Assembly: GCF_024360925.2 (NCBI RefSeq)
Contig: NZ_CP113517.1
Coordinates: forward strand, 2,232,001-2,296,000
Direction: 5' to 3'
DNA: 64,000 nt
Source: Methylomonas rapida
Lineage (GTDB): Bacteria > Pseudomonadota > Gammaproteobacteria > Methylococcales > Methylomonadaceae
The notes beneath the pieces were generated by a model. That model had not been told where the DNA came from and searched no databases. It was given only the letters and a program-made list of their open reading frames with translations. The position numbers and the translations under genes are program-made. Position 1 is the stretch's first letter; each line of letters opens with the position of its first letter. Shown piece by piece: positions 30,232 through 37,980 of this stretch.

Positions 30232-30516
30232 TTAGGCCGCCAATTCATGTACCCCCAAGCTATCCCGTTTGGCCTCCCATTGCCAAACATCGTAAGCCGC
30301 CTGGGCAGCCAGCCACGATTCGGCGCTCTTGCCGAAAGCCAGTTCCAAACGCACGGCCATTTCCGGGCTGAGTGCGGTCTTGCCGTTGACCAGTTCGGAC
30401 AACGCTTTGCGCGACACATTCAACGCTTTGGCGGTTTCGGTAATACTCAGGCCCAACGGCTCGAGCCACAGATCGGCCAAGATTTCGCCGGGATGCGGGG
30501 GGTTAAACATGCGCAT
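30232..30516 (-). CDS. higA: HigA-family antitoxin
   Basis: 94 aa: [60 protein letters not shown]. The PPHPGEIL start and following HTH are diagnostic of HigA (VapI). It neutralises the HigB toxin and represses the operon. Downstream of higB, the inverted toxin-first order usual for this family. Transcribed against the surrounding prophage operon. Confidence 0.93.
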   Translation of the reverse strand: MRMFNPPHPGEILADLWLEPLGLSITETAKALNVSRKALSELVNGKTALSPEMAVRLELAFGKSAESWLAAQAAYDVWQWEAKRDSLGVHELAA

Positions 30517-30528
30517 GACGATACCTCC

Positions 30529-30807
30529 TCAATGGTAGTCCAGATAATCGACGACATAAACATCGCCGTCCTCGAAACGAAAGATCACACGCCAGTTGGC
30601 TTGTACCGTGACCGCCCAAAATCCGGCAAGATCGCCTTTCAGCCCGTGCAATTTCAGCGCAGGCGCGTTAAGGTCGGACAACTCGCGGGCATCGTTGAGC
30701 AGCGCCAGAATCAGCCGCAGGCGCTTAGCATGTATCGCCTGAATGCCTGCCTGGCTGCCGGTGGTGAAAAACTTTTCCAAGCCTTTGTGCGTGAAACTTT
30801 TAATCAT
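30529..30807 (-). CDS. higB: HigB toxin, ribosome-dependent mRNA interferase
   Basis: 92 aa from MIKSFTHKGLEKFFTTGSQA (the longer open frame runs into the promoter). HigB/RelE-fold features: HAKRLRLILALLNDARELSD, LKGDLAGFWAVTVQANWRVI, FRFEDGDVYVVDYLDYH. The arginine in NWRVIFRF and the C-terminal His are family catalytic-region residues. 12 bp upstream of higA. Confidence 0.92.
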   Translation of the reverse strand: MIKSFTHKGLEKFFTTGSQAGIQAIHAKRLRLILALLNDARELSDLNAPALKLHGLKGDLAGFWAVTVQANWRVIFRFEDGDVYVVDYLDYH

Positions 30808-30816
30808 GGGTTGATT

Positions 30817-30833
30817 GTAACCCGCAAGGTTAC
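30817..30833 (-). promoter_or_regulatory. higBA operator
   Basis: GTAACCCGCAAGGTTAC, a 6-5-6 palindrome just before higB; on the minus strand it lies between TTGCAG and TTACAAT-like promoter elements. Likely HigA binding site. Confidence 0.6.
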
Positions 30834-30876
30834 GCACTGCAAGATTGACACAGCCATGGCGCAAGGCTGTGCCAAA

Positions 30877-31275
30877 TTACCCCCAACGCATCCTAACGTA
30901 TGCCGCTATCGTTTGGGAAATGGCGGCATTCAAAGCTTGTTTTCCGCCGTCTTTGCTGGCCGCCTTGATCTTATCCAGCAAACTGGCTTTTTTGCCGGTC
31001 AGGGTTTTCGGTACCAGATTCAATGTCAACAGGCCCTTGCCGGTCAATTTGACGAAGCTGTAGCTATCGCCCGATTGAGACAACGAACTGCAACGGATAA
31101 ACCCTTCGGTAGCCAAAAAATCGAACGTGCCGATCAGGTTTTTCTTTTCTATGTCGTCCAAGTCCTTTTGGATACCGTCCAGCAGCAGCGGAGAAATGTC
31201 TTGAGGAAATGCTTCGTACATCCGTTCAAGAATTTTGGCGGCAAAGCGGTTGAAATCGTCGATATTTTGAGACAT
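30877..31275 (-). CDS. Phage protein with winged-helix-like features, unknown
   Basis: 132 aa: MSQNIDDFNRFAAKILERMY, LIGTFDFLATEGFIRCSSLS, FVKLTGKGLLTLNLVPKTLT. The pattern helix, TFDFLATEGFIR, then LTGKGL fits a winged-helix fold. Ends in a helical basic tail. Transcribed leftward with higBA. No family name is offered. Confidence 0.5.
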   Translation of the reverse strand: MSQNIDDFNRFAAKILERMYEAFPQDISPLLLDGIQKDLDDIEKKNLIGTFDFLATEGFIRCSSLSQSGDSYSFVKLTGKGLLTLNLVPKTLTGKKASLLDKIKAASKDGGKQALNAAISQTIAAYVRMRWG

Positions 31276-31289
31276 AGCGAGGCTCCAGC

Positions 31290-31550
31290 ATGAAATTGCA
31301 ATTAAAAGTAGATGAGCGCGGGCGTTATTTCCAGCTGATAACGCCGTCCGGCGAAGAGATCGAAGGCGTACTGGACATCAGCTTAGGTGTGGGTGAGGAC
31401 GAATACCAGCATCGCGGTCAGTCGGTCTATGCGCTGGTGAAATTCCAGGTGGGCTGCGGCGCGCTAGACTTTGCCGGCCACTTCACCCAAGAGGCGGCTG
31501 AGGAAATTCGCCGTAAATGGAATAAGCGCTGTGGTAAATCCCATGATTGA
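31290..31550 (+). CDS. Small phage protein, unknown
   Basis: 86 aa beta-rich protein: MKLQLKVDERGRYFQLITPS, EEIEGVLDISLGVGEDEYQH. Its final codons lie in the second copy of the 27-bp repeat. No family recognised. Confidence 0.5.
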   Translation: MKLQLKVDERGRYFQLITPSGEEIEGVLDISLGVGEDEYQHRGQSVYALVKFQVGCGALDFAGHFTQEAAEEIRRKWNKRCGKSHD

Positions 31551-31570
31551 CACCGCCGCCGTGCTTGGCT
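31544..31570 (+). repeat. 27-bp direct repeat, copy 2
   Basis: Exact partner of 30200-30226, same orientation, 1344 bp apart. Confidence 0.85.
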
Positions 31571-31818
31571 ATGCTGTACCCACTGTCCCACATTGGACAG
31601 GCGGGTTTGGTCGCCCGTTGAGATATGGCGCAGAAGCTATGCGCCGCAAGTCGTGTGGCTTTTTTTACGCCCGAAATCCGTCTTTGGCGGGTGGCGTAAT
31701 GGGAGGCCGCAAGGCCTGCCGGTTCCATATCCCGGTCGACCAACCCGTTACGTCATCCGCCGCCCTGAGTTTGGTCGCTCCGGTCGGTGGTTTAAAAACC
31801 GCAGATATGGAGCATGCC
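31571..31818 (+). other. Structured leader before the KilA-N gene
   Basis: 248 bp without a gene. Several inverted pairs are visible (TGTCCCACATTGGACA at 31580-31595; GCGCAGAAGCTATGCGC at 31630-31646; GGAGGCCGCAAGGCCTGCC near 31700). Such leaders precede antirepressor genes in other prophages and may act in translational or small-RNA control. Confidence 0.4.
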
Positions 31819-32454
31819 ATGAGCAAGCACACCCCAATTGCGCCCAGCGCTATCGAAATTTCCCACGTTGCCATTCGCCAAGACGATCAAGGCCGTTATT
31901 GCCTGAACGATCTGCATAAGGCATCTGGTGGTTTGCAAAAACATCAGCCTCGCTACTGGCTTGATAACCAACAGGCTAAAGACCTGATTGCCGAACTCGA
32001 AAAAGATGATAGCGGAATTCCGCTATCAAAAATCCAAGGACGCGGCAAAGCCCAAGGCACCTACGTCGTCAAAGAACTGGTCTACGCCTACGCGATGTGG
32101 ATCAGCGCCAAATTCCACCTGCAAGTCATCCGCGCCTACGATGCCCTGCAGCACACCCAACCGGCCACACCGGCCTTGCCGCGTCCTCACACCGTCCGCT
32201 TGTCTGGCGATCACTACGCCGGCGGCGGTATCCGGATCGAAGGCGATAAAGCATGGCTGACATTTGGCATCAAAACCGACGAATTGTTGTTCAACCTGCG
32301 CCAAATCGGTTATGAGCTGATCAACCGTAATGAATTGCCGCAGCGCTTGGGCGAAATTTACCCCGAACATCGCTTGATCTCCCGCGACGAATTCCAATTG
32401 TTTCAACTGATGCGGGAAATCTTTACCGTCAACGAGGGCGGCAAGCCATGCTGA
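31819..32454 (+). CDS. KilA-N domain protein (second)
   Basis: 211 aa from MSKHTPIAPSAIEISHVAIR; the second ATG is chosen because GGAG precedes it by 6 nt. KilA-N region: QDDQGRYCLNDLHKASGGLQ, KHQPRYWLDNQQAKDLIAEL, GTYVVKELVYAYAMWISAKF. The C-terminal part (FGIKTDELLFNLRQIGYELI, EIYPEHRLISRDEFQLFQLM) is different from the first KilA-N gene. Likely antirepressor-type regulator. Confidence 0.82.
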   Translation: MSKHTPIAPSAIEISHVAIRQDDQGRYCLNDLHKASGGLQKHQPRYWLDNQQAKDLIAELEKDDSGIPLSKIQGRGKAQGTYVVKELVYAYAMWISAKFHLQVIRAYDALQHTQPATPALPRPHTVRLSGDHYAGGGIRIEGDKAWLTFGIKTDELLFNLRQIGYELINRNELPQRLGEIYPEHRLISRDEFQLFQLMREIFTVNEGGKPC

Positions 32455-32507
32455 CCACGGAACAAGAACGCAGTGTGTTGACTCATTTATTCACGGTGGA
32501 GGGCTAG
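32448..32507 (+). pseudogene. Duplicate of the primase gene start
   Basis: MLTTEQERSVLTHLFTVEG then a stop: the first 11 codons match the primase at 33341 almost base for base (GCCATGCTGACCACGGAACA onward), then diverge. It looks like a relic left when the BRO-N gene was inserted between the KilA-N gene and the primase. Confidence 0.65.
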
Positions 32508-32510
32508 GCC

Positions 32511-33332
32511 ATGTCTCAAAACATTCAATTTTTTCAATTCCACAACTACAGTCTGCGGATGCTGGTCGATGAAAATGGCGAGCCGTGGTTTGTTGCAATG
32601 GATGTTGCAGAAATACTCGATTACACCGATGCGCAAGCGATGACGCGAAGGCTTGACGAAGACGAAGTTCGAAACCGACAAATTGTCGGTTTTGGCAATC
32701 GAGGTGTGACCACTGTCAATGAGTCGGGTTTGTACTCCTCCATTATCGGTAGCCACAAACCAGAAGCAAAGGCGTTTAAAAAATGGGTTACGTCCGAAGT
32801 ATTGCCCTCGATCCGCAAGCATGGCTATTACGTCGCACAGGGGTCATCGGCGCCGGATTCCGTGCCGCAGTTTGAAGCGCCCAATGAGCTGCTGCCGTTT
32901 CAACGGGTCAAGGGTAGCCAGTTGTCAAAGCTGTGCAAGATGTCAAAAAGCCTGGGGCATGCGTATTTGATCGAGTGCGGCGTGACGCCGGAATACGTGT
33001 CTAAGCTGCTGCAAACCCATGACCCTTATGCGGCGTTGGTTTCCAATCCTGCCGCGATCGTAGAGCGGGAATTGACCGTGCCATTCGAGGTGTTGCAAGC
33101 CGAGATTCCCATGAGGGCTGATGCGGCGGATAAAGAGTTTTTCTATTTACTTTCATCCACCTGGACGGCGCTGTGTGGCGATTATGATGCTATTGCCACG
33201 GCGAGAATGCTGAAGCATCGCGGGTTTTTGAAGTTTTACCACCAAACTCTGCTCATTAAAGCGCCGCGCGGGCTGCTTGGTGGCGGTAGGCCGCTAGTGT
33301 ATGCGGTCAAAAGATCAATGGTCGAGGCATAG
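32511..33332 (+). CDS. BRO-N domain antirepressor
   Basis: 273 aa. BRO-N at residues 1-110: FQFHNYSLRMLVDENGEPWF, VAMDVAEILDYTDAQAMTRR, TVNESGLYSSIIGSHKPEAK, AFKKWVTSEVLPSIRKHGYY. The C-terminal region is separate, with SKLCKMSKSLGHAYLIECGV. Sits between a relic of the primase start and the real primase start, which suggests insertion as a unit. Confidence 0.85.
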   Translation: MSQNIQFFQFHNYSLRMLVDENGEPWFVAMDVAEILDYTDAQAMTRRLDEDEVRNRQIVGFGNRGVTTVNESGLYSSIIGSHKPEAKAFKKWVTSEVLPSIRKHGYYVAQGSSAPDSVPQFEAPNELLPFQRVKGSQLSKLCKMSKSLGHAYLIECGVTPEYVSKLLQTHDPYAALVSNPAAIVERELTVPFEVLQAEIPMRADAADKEFFYLLSSTWTALCGDYDAIATARMLKHRGFLKFYHQTLLIKAPRGLLGGGRPLVYAVKRSMVEA

Positions 33333-33340
33333 GCGCCGCC

Positions 33341-34186
33341 ATGCTGACCACGGAACAAGAGCGCAGTGTGTTGGACGCCATGGCCGCTGTTGGCCTGGCG
33401 TCGGCCAAGCCGTTGGCGTTGAGCGTAGATGAAAAGATCAAGCGCTTTAAGTTGCAGGACGATAAGGCCGGCAAGGCCAGCGGTTGGTTGGTGCTGTACG
33501 GCAATATGGACGTCATCGCCGGGGCGTTTGGTAGCTGGCGAACCGGCGAAAGTCATAGTTGGTGCAGCAAGGCTAAGCATGAGATTTCGGCAGCGGAACG
33601 TGAGTCGCTGCGTCTGCGCTATGAGCAGGTGAAGCGGGATCGGGACGCCGAACAGCAGAGGGTTTGGGCGGAAGCGGCGGCCAAGGCGGATCGCTTGTGG
33701 AATGCTGGCGGGCCGGCCAAGGCGGGCGATCATCCGTATTTGCAGGCCAAGGGCATTAAGCCGTTTGGGCTTAAAACGCTGCGGCAGTCGTTGATGGTGC
33801 CGGCGCGTAATGCCGATGGCGCTATCACGACGTTGCAGTTTATCAGTGCCGATGGCTCCAAGCGGTTTTTGACCGGCGGCAAGATCACCGGCAGTTATTA
33901 CAGTATCGGTAAGCCGGGGACGATTATTTTGATTTGCGAGGGCTTTGCTACGGGGGCCAGTCTGTATGAGGCGACCGGTTACGCGGTGGCTGTGGTATTC
34001 AATGCGGGGAATTTGAAGCCGGTGGCGCTTGCGCTGCGGGCGAAGTTTCCCGATATGACGATTTTAATCTGCGGCGATAACGATGTTGGCACCGAGGGTA
34101 ATCCGGGCTTGACCAAGGCGATGGAAGCGGCTGCTGCGATTGGCGCTAGGTATGTGGTGCCGGATTTTACCGAGGAGGCGGCGTGA
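33341..34186 (+). CDS. Phage DNA primase, Toprim domain
   Basis: 281 aa. The Toprim core is in the C-terminal half: GTIILICEGFATGASLYEAT with the metal-binding Glu, then MTILICGDNDVGTEGNPG with the DxD-type acidic pair. The middle segment DHPYLQAKGIKPFGLKTLRQ is the usual linker of Toprim primases lacking a visible zinc finger. Makes primers for phage replication; overlaps the helicase gene by 4 bp. Confidence 0.85.
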   Translation: MLTTEQERSVLDAMAAVGLASAKPLALSVDEKIKRFKLQDDKAGKASGWLVLYGNMDVIAGAFGSWRTGESHSWCSKAKHEISAAERESLRLRYEQVKRDRDAEQQRVWAEAAAKADRLWNAGGPAKAGDHPYLQAKGIKPFGLKTLRQSLMVPARNADGAITTLQFISADGSKRFLTGGKITGSYYSIGKPGTIILICEGFATGASLYEATGYAVAVVFNAGNLKPVALALRAKFPDMTILICGDNDVGTEGNPGLTKAMEAAAAIGARYVVPDFTEEAA

Positions 34187-35862
34187 GCCAGACCGATTTT
34201 AACGATTTGGCGCAAGCGCGGGGCCTGACGGCGGTCAATTCTCGCATCAAGCAGGCGTTATTCAGTGATGACAGTGCGCCGGATTCTCCGTCCCCCCCGG
34301 TGGATGCCAGTGGGCCGCGCACGTTGGCGGATTTCGAGCAGCTGATCGAGGATTCCGAGGATTTCGATTACCTGACTGAGTTTTTGTTGCGGCAAATCGC
34401 TAAGGCAAAGCATCTGCGCAAGCCGGCGGTCGAGCGCTTGATTGGGTTGATCGCGAAAAAGGCGAATACCACGAAGGCGGCGTTGCAGGATGAGTTTAAG
34501 GCACTGTCGGCGCGGTTTGGCGATAACGTGCCGGATACGCCTGTCAGCGAGGATGATGTGGTGGGTACGTTGAATCAAATCCATGCCATTCTGCCGATGG
34601 GCGGCCGCACGGTGATTTTGAATCGGGAGTTTGACCCGGTGATGCATAAGAAGTTTTTGACCTTTTCCAGCCGTCAAGACTTCGTGTTGAAGTATTGCAA
34701 TAAGAAAGTCTTCATGAACGGGGAGTCGGTCGGTTGGGGTGATTATTGGCTTGAGCATCCTGAGCGGGCGGAATACGCGGGGATGGTGTTTTTGCCGGGT
34801 GAAAATGAGCCGGGTTATCTGAATCTGTGGCAGGGCTGGGGATGTGCGCCGGGTGAGGGCCAGTGTGGTTTGTATTTGGCCTTTGTGCATGAGGTGATTT
34901 GCAGCGGGGATGATGATCTGTATGACTATATTTTGAATTGGTGCGCGCATCTGGTGCAAAGGCCGCAGGAATTACCCGAAACGGCGCTGGTGTTTCGGGG
35001 CCGGGAAGGGATAGGCAAGAATACGTTTATCGAGCCGTTGGCCAGGATCGTGGGGCAGGAACATTATTTGATGTTGTCTAGTTTGAATCAGGTGACTGGG
35101 CGTTTTTCCGGGCATTTGGCCAATGCATTACTGATTTTTTGCAATGAGTCGGTGTGGGGCGGCGATAAGTCCGCTCAGGGTGTTTTGAAAAGCATGATCA
35201 CAGATCCCGTACAGCCGATCGAGTACAAGGGTCGTGATTTGTCGATGGTGCGGTCGTTTCGGCGCTGCATTTTCGCGACTAATGAGCAGTGGGCGGTTCC
35301 GCGAGGTGCAGACGATCGGCGCTATGTGATTACTGATGTGTCGGATGAGCGCAAGGGTGATTGGGCGTATTTTCAGGCGCTGAATAAGGAGATGCGGGAA
35401 GAGGGCGGTACCGAGGCGTTGATGGCGTATTTGTTGGGCCGCGATATTAGCGCATGGCATCCAAGACAGATTCCGGACAACATCATCAAGCGCGGGCTGG
35501 ATTTGAAGCTGATGAGCGCCAATAGTGTCGTGCGTTGGTGGTTTGAGGCGTTGATGCTGGGCTATCTGTTTGAAGACGGCGATGCCTATTCGGATGCGCA
35601 TAAGTTTGTCTGGCCTGATCGGATCAAGCGGGAAGTGCTGGGCAATCTGTATCTGGCGTATTGCAAGAAAAACAATATCTCCCATTCCGAGCAGATGCAT
35701 ACCGTGGGTGAGCATTTGCGCAAGTGGGGCGTGCGTTCTACCAGGCCGCGTGAGAATGGCGACAGGCCCTATTACTACGTGTTGCCGACGATTGATGAGG
35801 CGAGGGGCGTTTTTGGCCAGTTGTGGGGCGTGGAAGCCTCGGTTTGGGAGGGTGATGATTAG
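34183..35862 (+). CDS. Phage replicative helicase (DUF5906, SF3-like)
   Basis: 559 aa. The ATPase core: Walker A in ALVFRGREGIGKNTFIEPLA, Walker B-like NALLIFCNESVWGGDKSAQG, sensor region RCIFATNEQWAVPRGADDRR. An N-terminal about 190 residues are helical and acidic. This is the DUF5906/D5-like primase-helicase group. With the overlapping Toprim primase it forms the replication unit, and an iteron cluster follows immediately. Confidence 0.87.
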   Translation: MSQTDFNDLAQARGLTAVNSRIKQALFSDDSAPDSPSPPVDASGPRTLADFEQLIEDSEDFDYLTEFLLRQIAKAKHLRKPAVERLIGLIAKKANTTKAALQDEFKALSARFGDNVPDTPVSEDDVVGTLNQIHAILPMGGRTVILNREFDPVMHKKFLTFSSRQDFVLKYCNKKVFMNGESVGWGDYWLEHPERAEYAGMVFLPGENEPGYLNLWQGWGCAPGEGQCGLYLAFVHEVICSGDDDLYDYILNWCAHLVQRPQELPETALVFRGREGIGKNTFIEPLARIVGQEHYLMLSSLNQVTGRFSGHLANALLIFCNESVWGGDKSAQGVLKSMITDPVQPIEYKGRDLSMVRSFRRCIFATNEQWAVPRGADDRRYVITDVSDERKGDWAYFQALNKEMREEGGTEALMAYLLGRDISAWHPRQIPDNIIKRGLDLKLMSANSVVRWWFEALMLGYLFEDGDAYSDAHKFVWPDRIKREVLGNLYLAYCKKNNISHSEQMHTVGEHLRKWGVRSTRPRENGDRPYYYVLPTIDEARGVFGQLWGVEASVWEGDD

Positions 35863-36120
35863 GTTGGTCCGGTTGGCGGTCTTGGACCGGTCTTAAATGG
35901 TCGAATCCTGAAACCCGCGCGGTTACTGGGGCGGTCTAGGCAGTCTAGGCAGTCCAGGCTGTTTTTAACATTGCCCGCTTGGTGTGTTTTTGTGTGATGC
36001 ATGAGAGAGCGGCCAATATTTTTTATTTTATTTATTTACCCTAGACCAATTAGACCGCCTAGACCAAGCCAGTAAATTCAAGGGTTTTTGGTCTTAAAAC
36101 GGTCTAGGTGGTCTTGAGGT
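35863..36120. other. Candidate prophage replication origin: iterons around an AT-rich tract
   Basis: No gene. Three tandem 9-mers CGGTCTAGG, CAGTCTAGG, CAGTCCAGG (35932-35958) and three inverted ones CCTAGACCA, ATTAGACCG, CCTAGACCA (36040-36066) flank an AT-rich tract (36017-36038). More GGTCT words occur at 35894, 36090, 36101 and 36110. The arrangement directly after primase and helicase fits an origin. Confidence 0.6.
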
Positions 36121-36147
36121 TTTTAATCCATAGATGGGGAGTTGGTG

Positions 36148-37056
36148 ATGCTGAAAGTTGATTTTGAGAATCGGAAAAGCCCTGAGGATATCGCCAGACA
36201 TCTGGATGGGTATCGTTCGCAGATTCCGTTTGCCACCTCATTGGCGATCAATCGCACGGCGGATTTGGTCAGGAAGGCGATCGTGGCGGAAATGAAGCGG
36301 GTCTTCGATAGGCCGACGCCGTTTACGCTGAATAGCCTGTATGTCTCGCCGTCGAACAAGGACAAGCTGGAAGCGGTGGTGTGGCTGAAGGATGGGAACG
36401 ATGTTGTTAAAGCCGGACCCTATGCAACCATGACAAAGGATGGGGTGAACTGGAGTCGTTATCAACCAAAAGACATCGCTAAGTCAGGCAATGTTGGCAC
36501 GCCGGCAACCAAGTACCTGGGGCCTGAGATATTCGGCGGGCAGCGGAATGCCAGGAATTCGGAGAGACGCTTGCGTGATGCTGGTTTGTTGGGATCAAGT
36601 ATGTTTACCACGCCCGCCAAGGGCGCAGAAGCATTGCTGGATAAGTATGGGAACATGAGTGGAAGTTTTGTAAAGCAGATTCTGTCTGGCTTGCAGGCAG
36701 CAGACTATGCATTAGGGTGGACGTCAAACGTCACTGCACGATCTATAGCGCGCAATCCAGATAGGGCAATGTATTTTGTCGTTGGCGGTAAAGAAAACCC
36801 GCAAGGTATTGCGAGGCGAAAACCAGGGTTAAGAGATATTGGCAAAGATAGCAAAGGCAAATGGCAGGTAACTAGACGCCGTTCGCCAAAAGGGCAAGCT
36901 ATATGCGGTCCATTGGAACCTGTGCTGTGGTTCGTCAAGGCGCCCAACTATGAGCCTCGTCTGGACTTCTTCGGCATCGGGCGCAAGGCGATCGATGAGA
37001 ACTTGGAACGTGAGCTGGTCAAGGCCATGAAATACGCTATCAAGACAGCAAGGTAA
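36148..37056 (+). CDS. Phage protein of unknown function, virion-associated candidate
   Basis: 302 aa from ATG 36148 with GGGGAG upstream. Features: PFATSLAINRTADLVRKAIV, FDRPTPFTLNSLYVSPSNKD, IFGGQRNARNSERRLRDAGL. The region before the terminase genes often codes small head-tail or minor tail proteins, and the RTADxVRKAI helix is seen in those, but no family can be stated with confidence. Alternative: a non-virion morphogenesis factor. Confidence 0.5.
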   Translation: MLKVDFENRKSPEDIARHLDGYRSQIPFATSLAINRTADLVRKAIVAEMKRVFDRPTPFTLNSLYVSPSNKDKLEAVVWLKDGNDVVKAGPYATMTKDGVNWSRYQPKDIAKSGNVGTPATKYLGPEIFGGQRNARNSERRLRDAGLLGSSMFTTPAKGAEALLDKYGNMSGSFVKQILSGLQAADYALGWTSNVTARSIARNPDRAMYFVVGGKENPQGIARRKPGLRDIGKDSKGKWQVTRRRSPKGQAICGPLEPVLWFVKAPNYEPRLDFFGIGRKAIDENLERELVKAMKYAIKTAR

Positions 37057-37058
37057 GC

Positions 37059-37331
37059 ATGCAACAAGACAACAACAAATCAGGTTTGGTAGCGCATCTA
37101 TTGGATACCGGATCCAGTCGGCATCCATTGCTGCCAAGAGTATGCAACGCATGTTACGACCTATTGACCGAAGCCATCGCCAATGCCGGCATTCACAACC
37201 AGGTAGCCGTGCATTGTCCGCATACCATGGTGCTGGTCGAAGTTGAGCTGCTGGACGGCATGCCGCTCGGCGTCATCGCCACCGGTCCCATCACACAAGA
37301 CGAAGCCCATGCCAAGATCAATGCCGAATAA
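37059..37331 (+). CDS. Small phage protein, unknown
   Basis: 90 aa: MQQDNNKSGLVAHLLDTGSS, CNACYDLLTEAIANAGIHNQ, HTMVLVEVELLDGMPLGVIA. Begins 2 bp after the previous gene and is followed by the cos-like stretch. No family recognised. Confidence 0.5.
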   Translation: MQQDNNKSGLVAHLLDTGSSRHPLLPRVCNACYDLLTEAIANAGIHNQVAVHCPHTMVLVEVELLDGMPLGVIATGPITQDEAHAKINAE

Positions 37332-37332
37332 T

Positions 37333-37368
37333 TGCGGGTCCTTCCAGGCCAAGCCCGTTAAGGGTAAT
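37333..37368 (+). other. Candidate cos site
   Basis: TGCGGGTCCTTCCAGG (37333-37348) resembles the TGCGGGTCCTTTCCGG seen at the right cohesive end of lambdoid phages, and lies directly upstream of the small terminase gene, where lambda cos is. Only a short match; tentative. Confidence 0.35.
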
Positions 37369-37371
37369 TCG

Positions 37372-37403
37372 AACCCCGCCTTTTATCTAGCGGCTGGGGT
37401 TTT
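37372..37403 (+). terminator. Rho-independent terminator before the terminase genes
   Basis: AACCCCGCC and GGCTGGGGTTTT form a stem around TTTTATCTAGC, followed by a T-rich run. Confidence 0.6.
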
Positions 37404-37434
37404 GGTGTGTTAACTGAACGGATAACATGACGCT

Positions 37435-37980
37435 ATGGTGTTATTAACTCAAGCTGATTATGCAAGGCAGCGCGGCGTCAGTAAGGTAGCGGTACATAAA
37501 GCTATCAAATCTGGCCGCATATCATTGATCGATGGAAAGATAGATCCAGAGGTCGCCGACATTCAGTGGGAAAGAAACACAGACAAAGTCAAACAAGCCG
37601 CTGCCAATAGCGGACGCATGCGCGACGCTGAAAACAACCAAATTGCCACGTTGCTTGCCCAATCCTCGCCGGTAGTCGAGGATTACATGCACTGGAAGAC
37701 GCGCCGCGAACGCGCCGAAGCCATACGCTCCGAGCAAGACCAAGAACGCGAAGCTGGCAACCTAATCTACCGCGACCAAGCCGAGCGCGGTGCCAAAACC
37801 GTAGCGCGCCTGTTACGCGACCAACTACTCTCAGTGCCATCCAGGCTGGCGGCAGAACTTTCGGCCATCACCGAAACCACCATCATTGAACAAAAGATTA
37901 GAGATGAAATCCGCACCGTTTTGTCAGGCATGGATAAACTGATCCAGCAATACGCCGAAGGAGTTGATGATGAGGCTTGA
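37435..37980 (+). CDS. Terminase small subunit-like protein
   Basis: 181 aa. The N-terminal HTH (LTQADYARQRGVSKVAVHKA, IKSGRI) recalls Nu1-type small terminases that bind cos. The middle is charged and helical (KTRRERAEAIRSEQDQEREA) and the C-terminus ends TVLSGMDKLIQQYAEGVDDE. Its stop overlaps the start of the large subunit. Role: DNA recognition for packaging. Confidence 0.75.
   Translation: MVLLTQADYARQRGVSKVAVHKAIKSGRISLIDGKIDPEVADIQWERNTDKVKQAAANSGRMRDAENNQIATLLAQSSPVVEDYMHWKTRRERAEAIRSEQDQEREAGNLIYRDQAERGAKTVARLLRDQLLSVPSRLAAELSAITETTIIEQKIRDEIRTVLSGMDKLIQQYAEGVDDEA

Noticed and set aside
30199..31293. 364-aa plus-strand frame over higBA
   Set aside because: Antisense shadow of higA, higB and the 132-aa gene, all of which have recognisable motifs or signals on the other strand.
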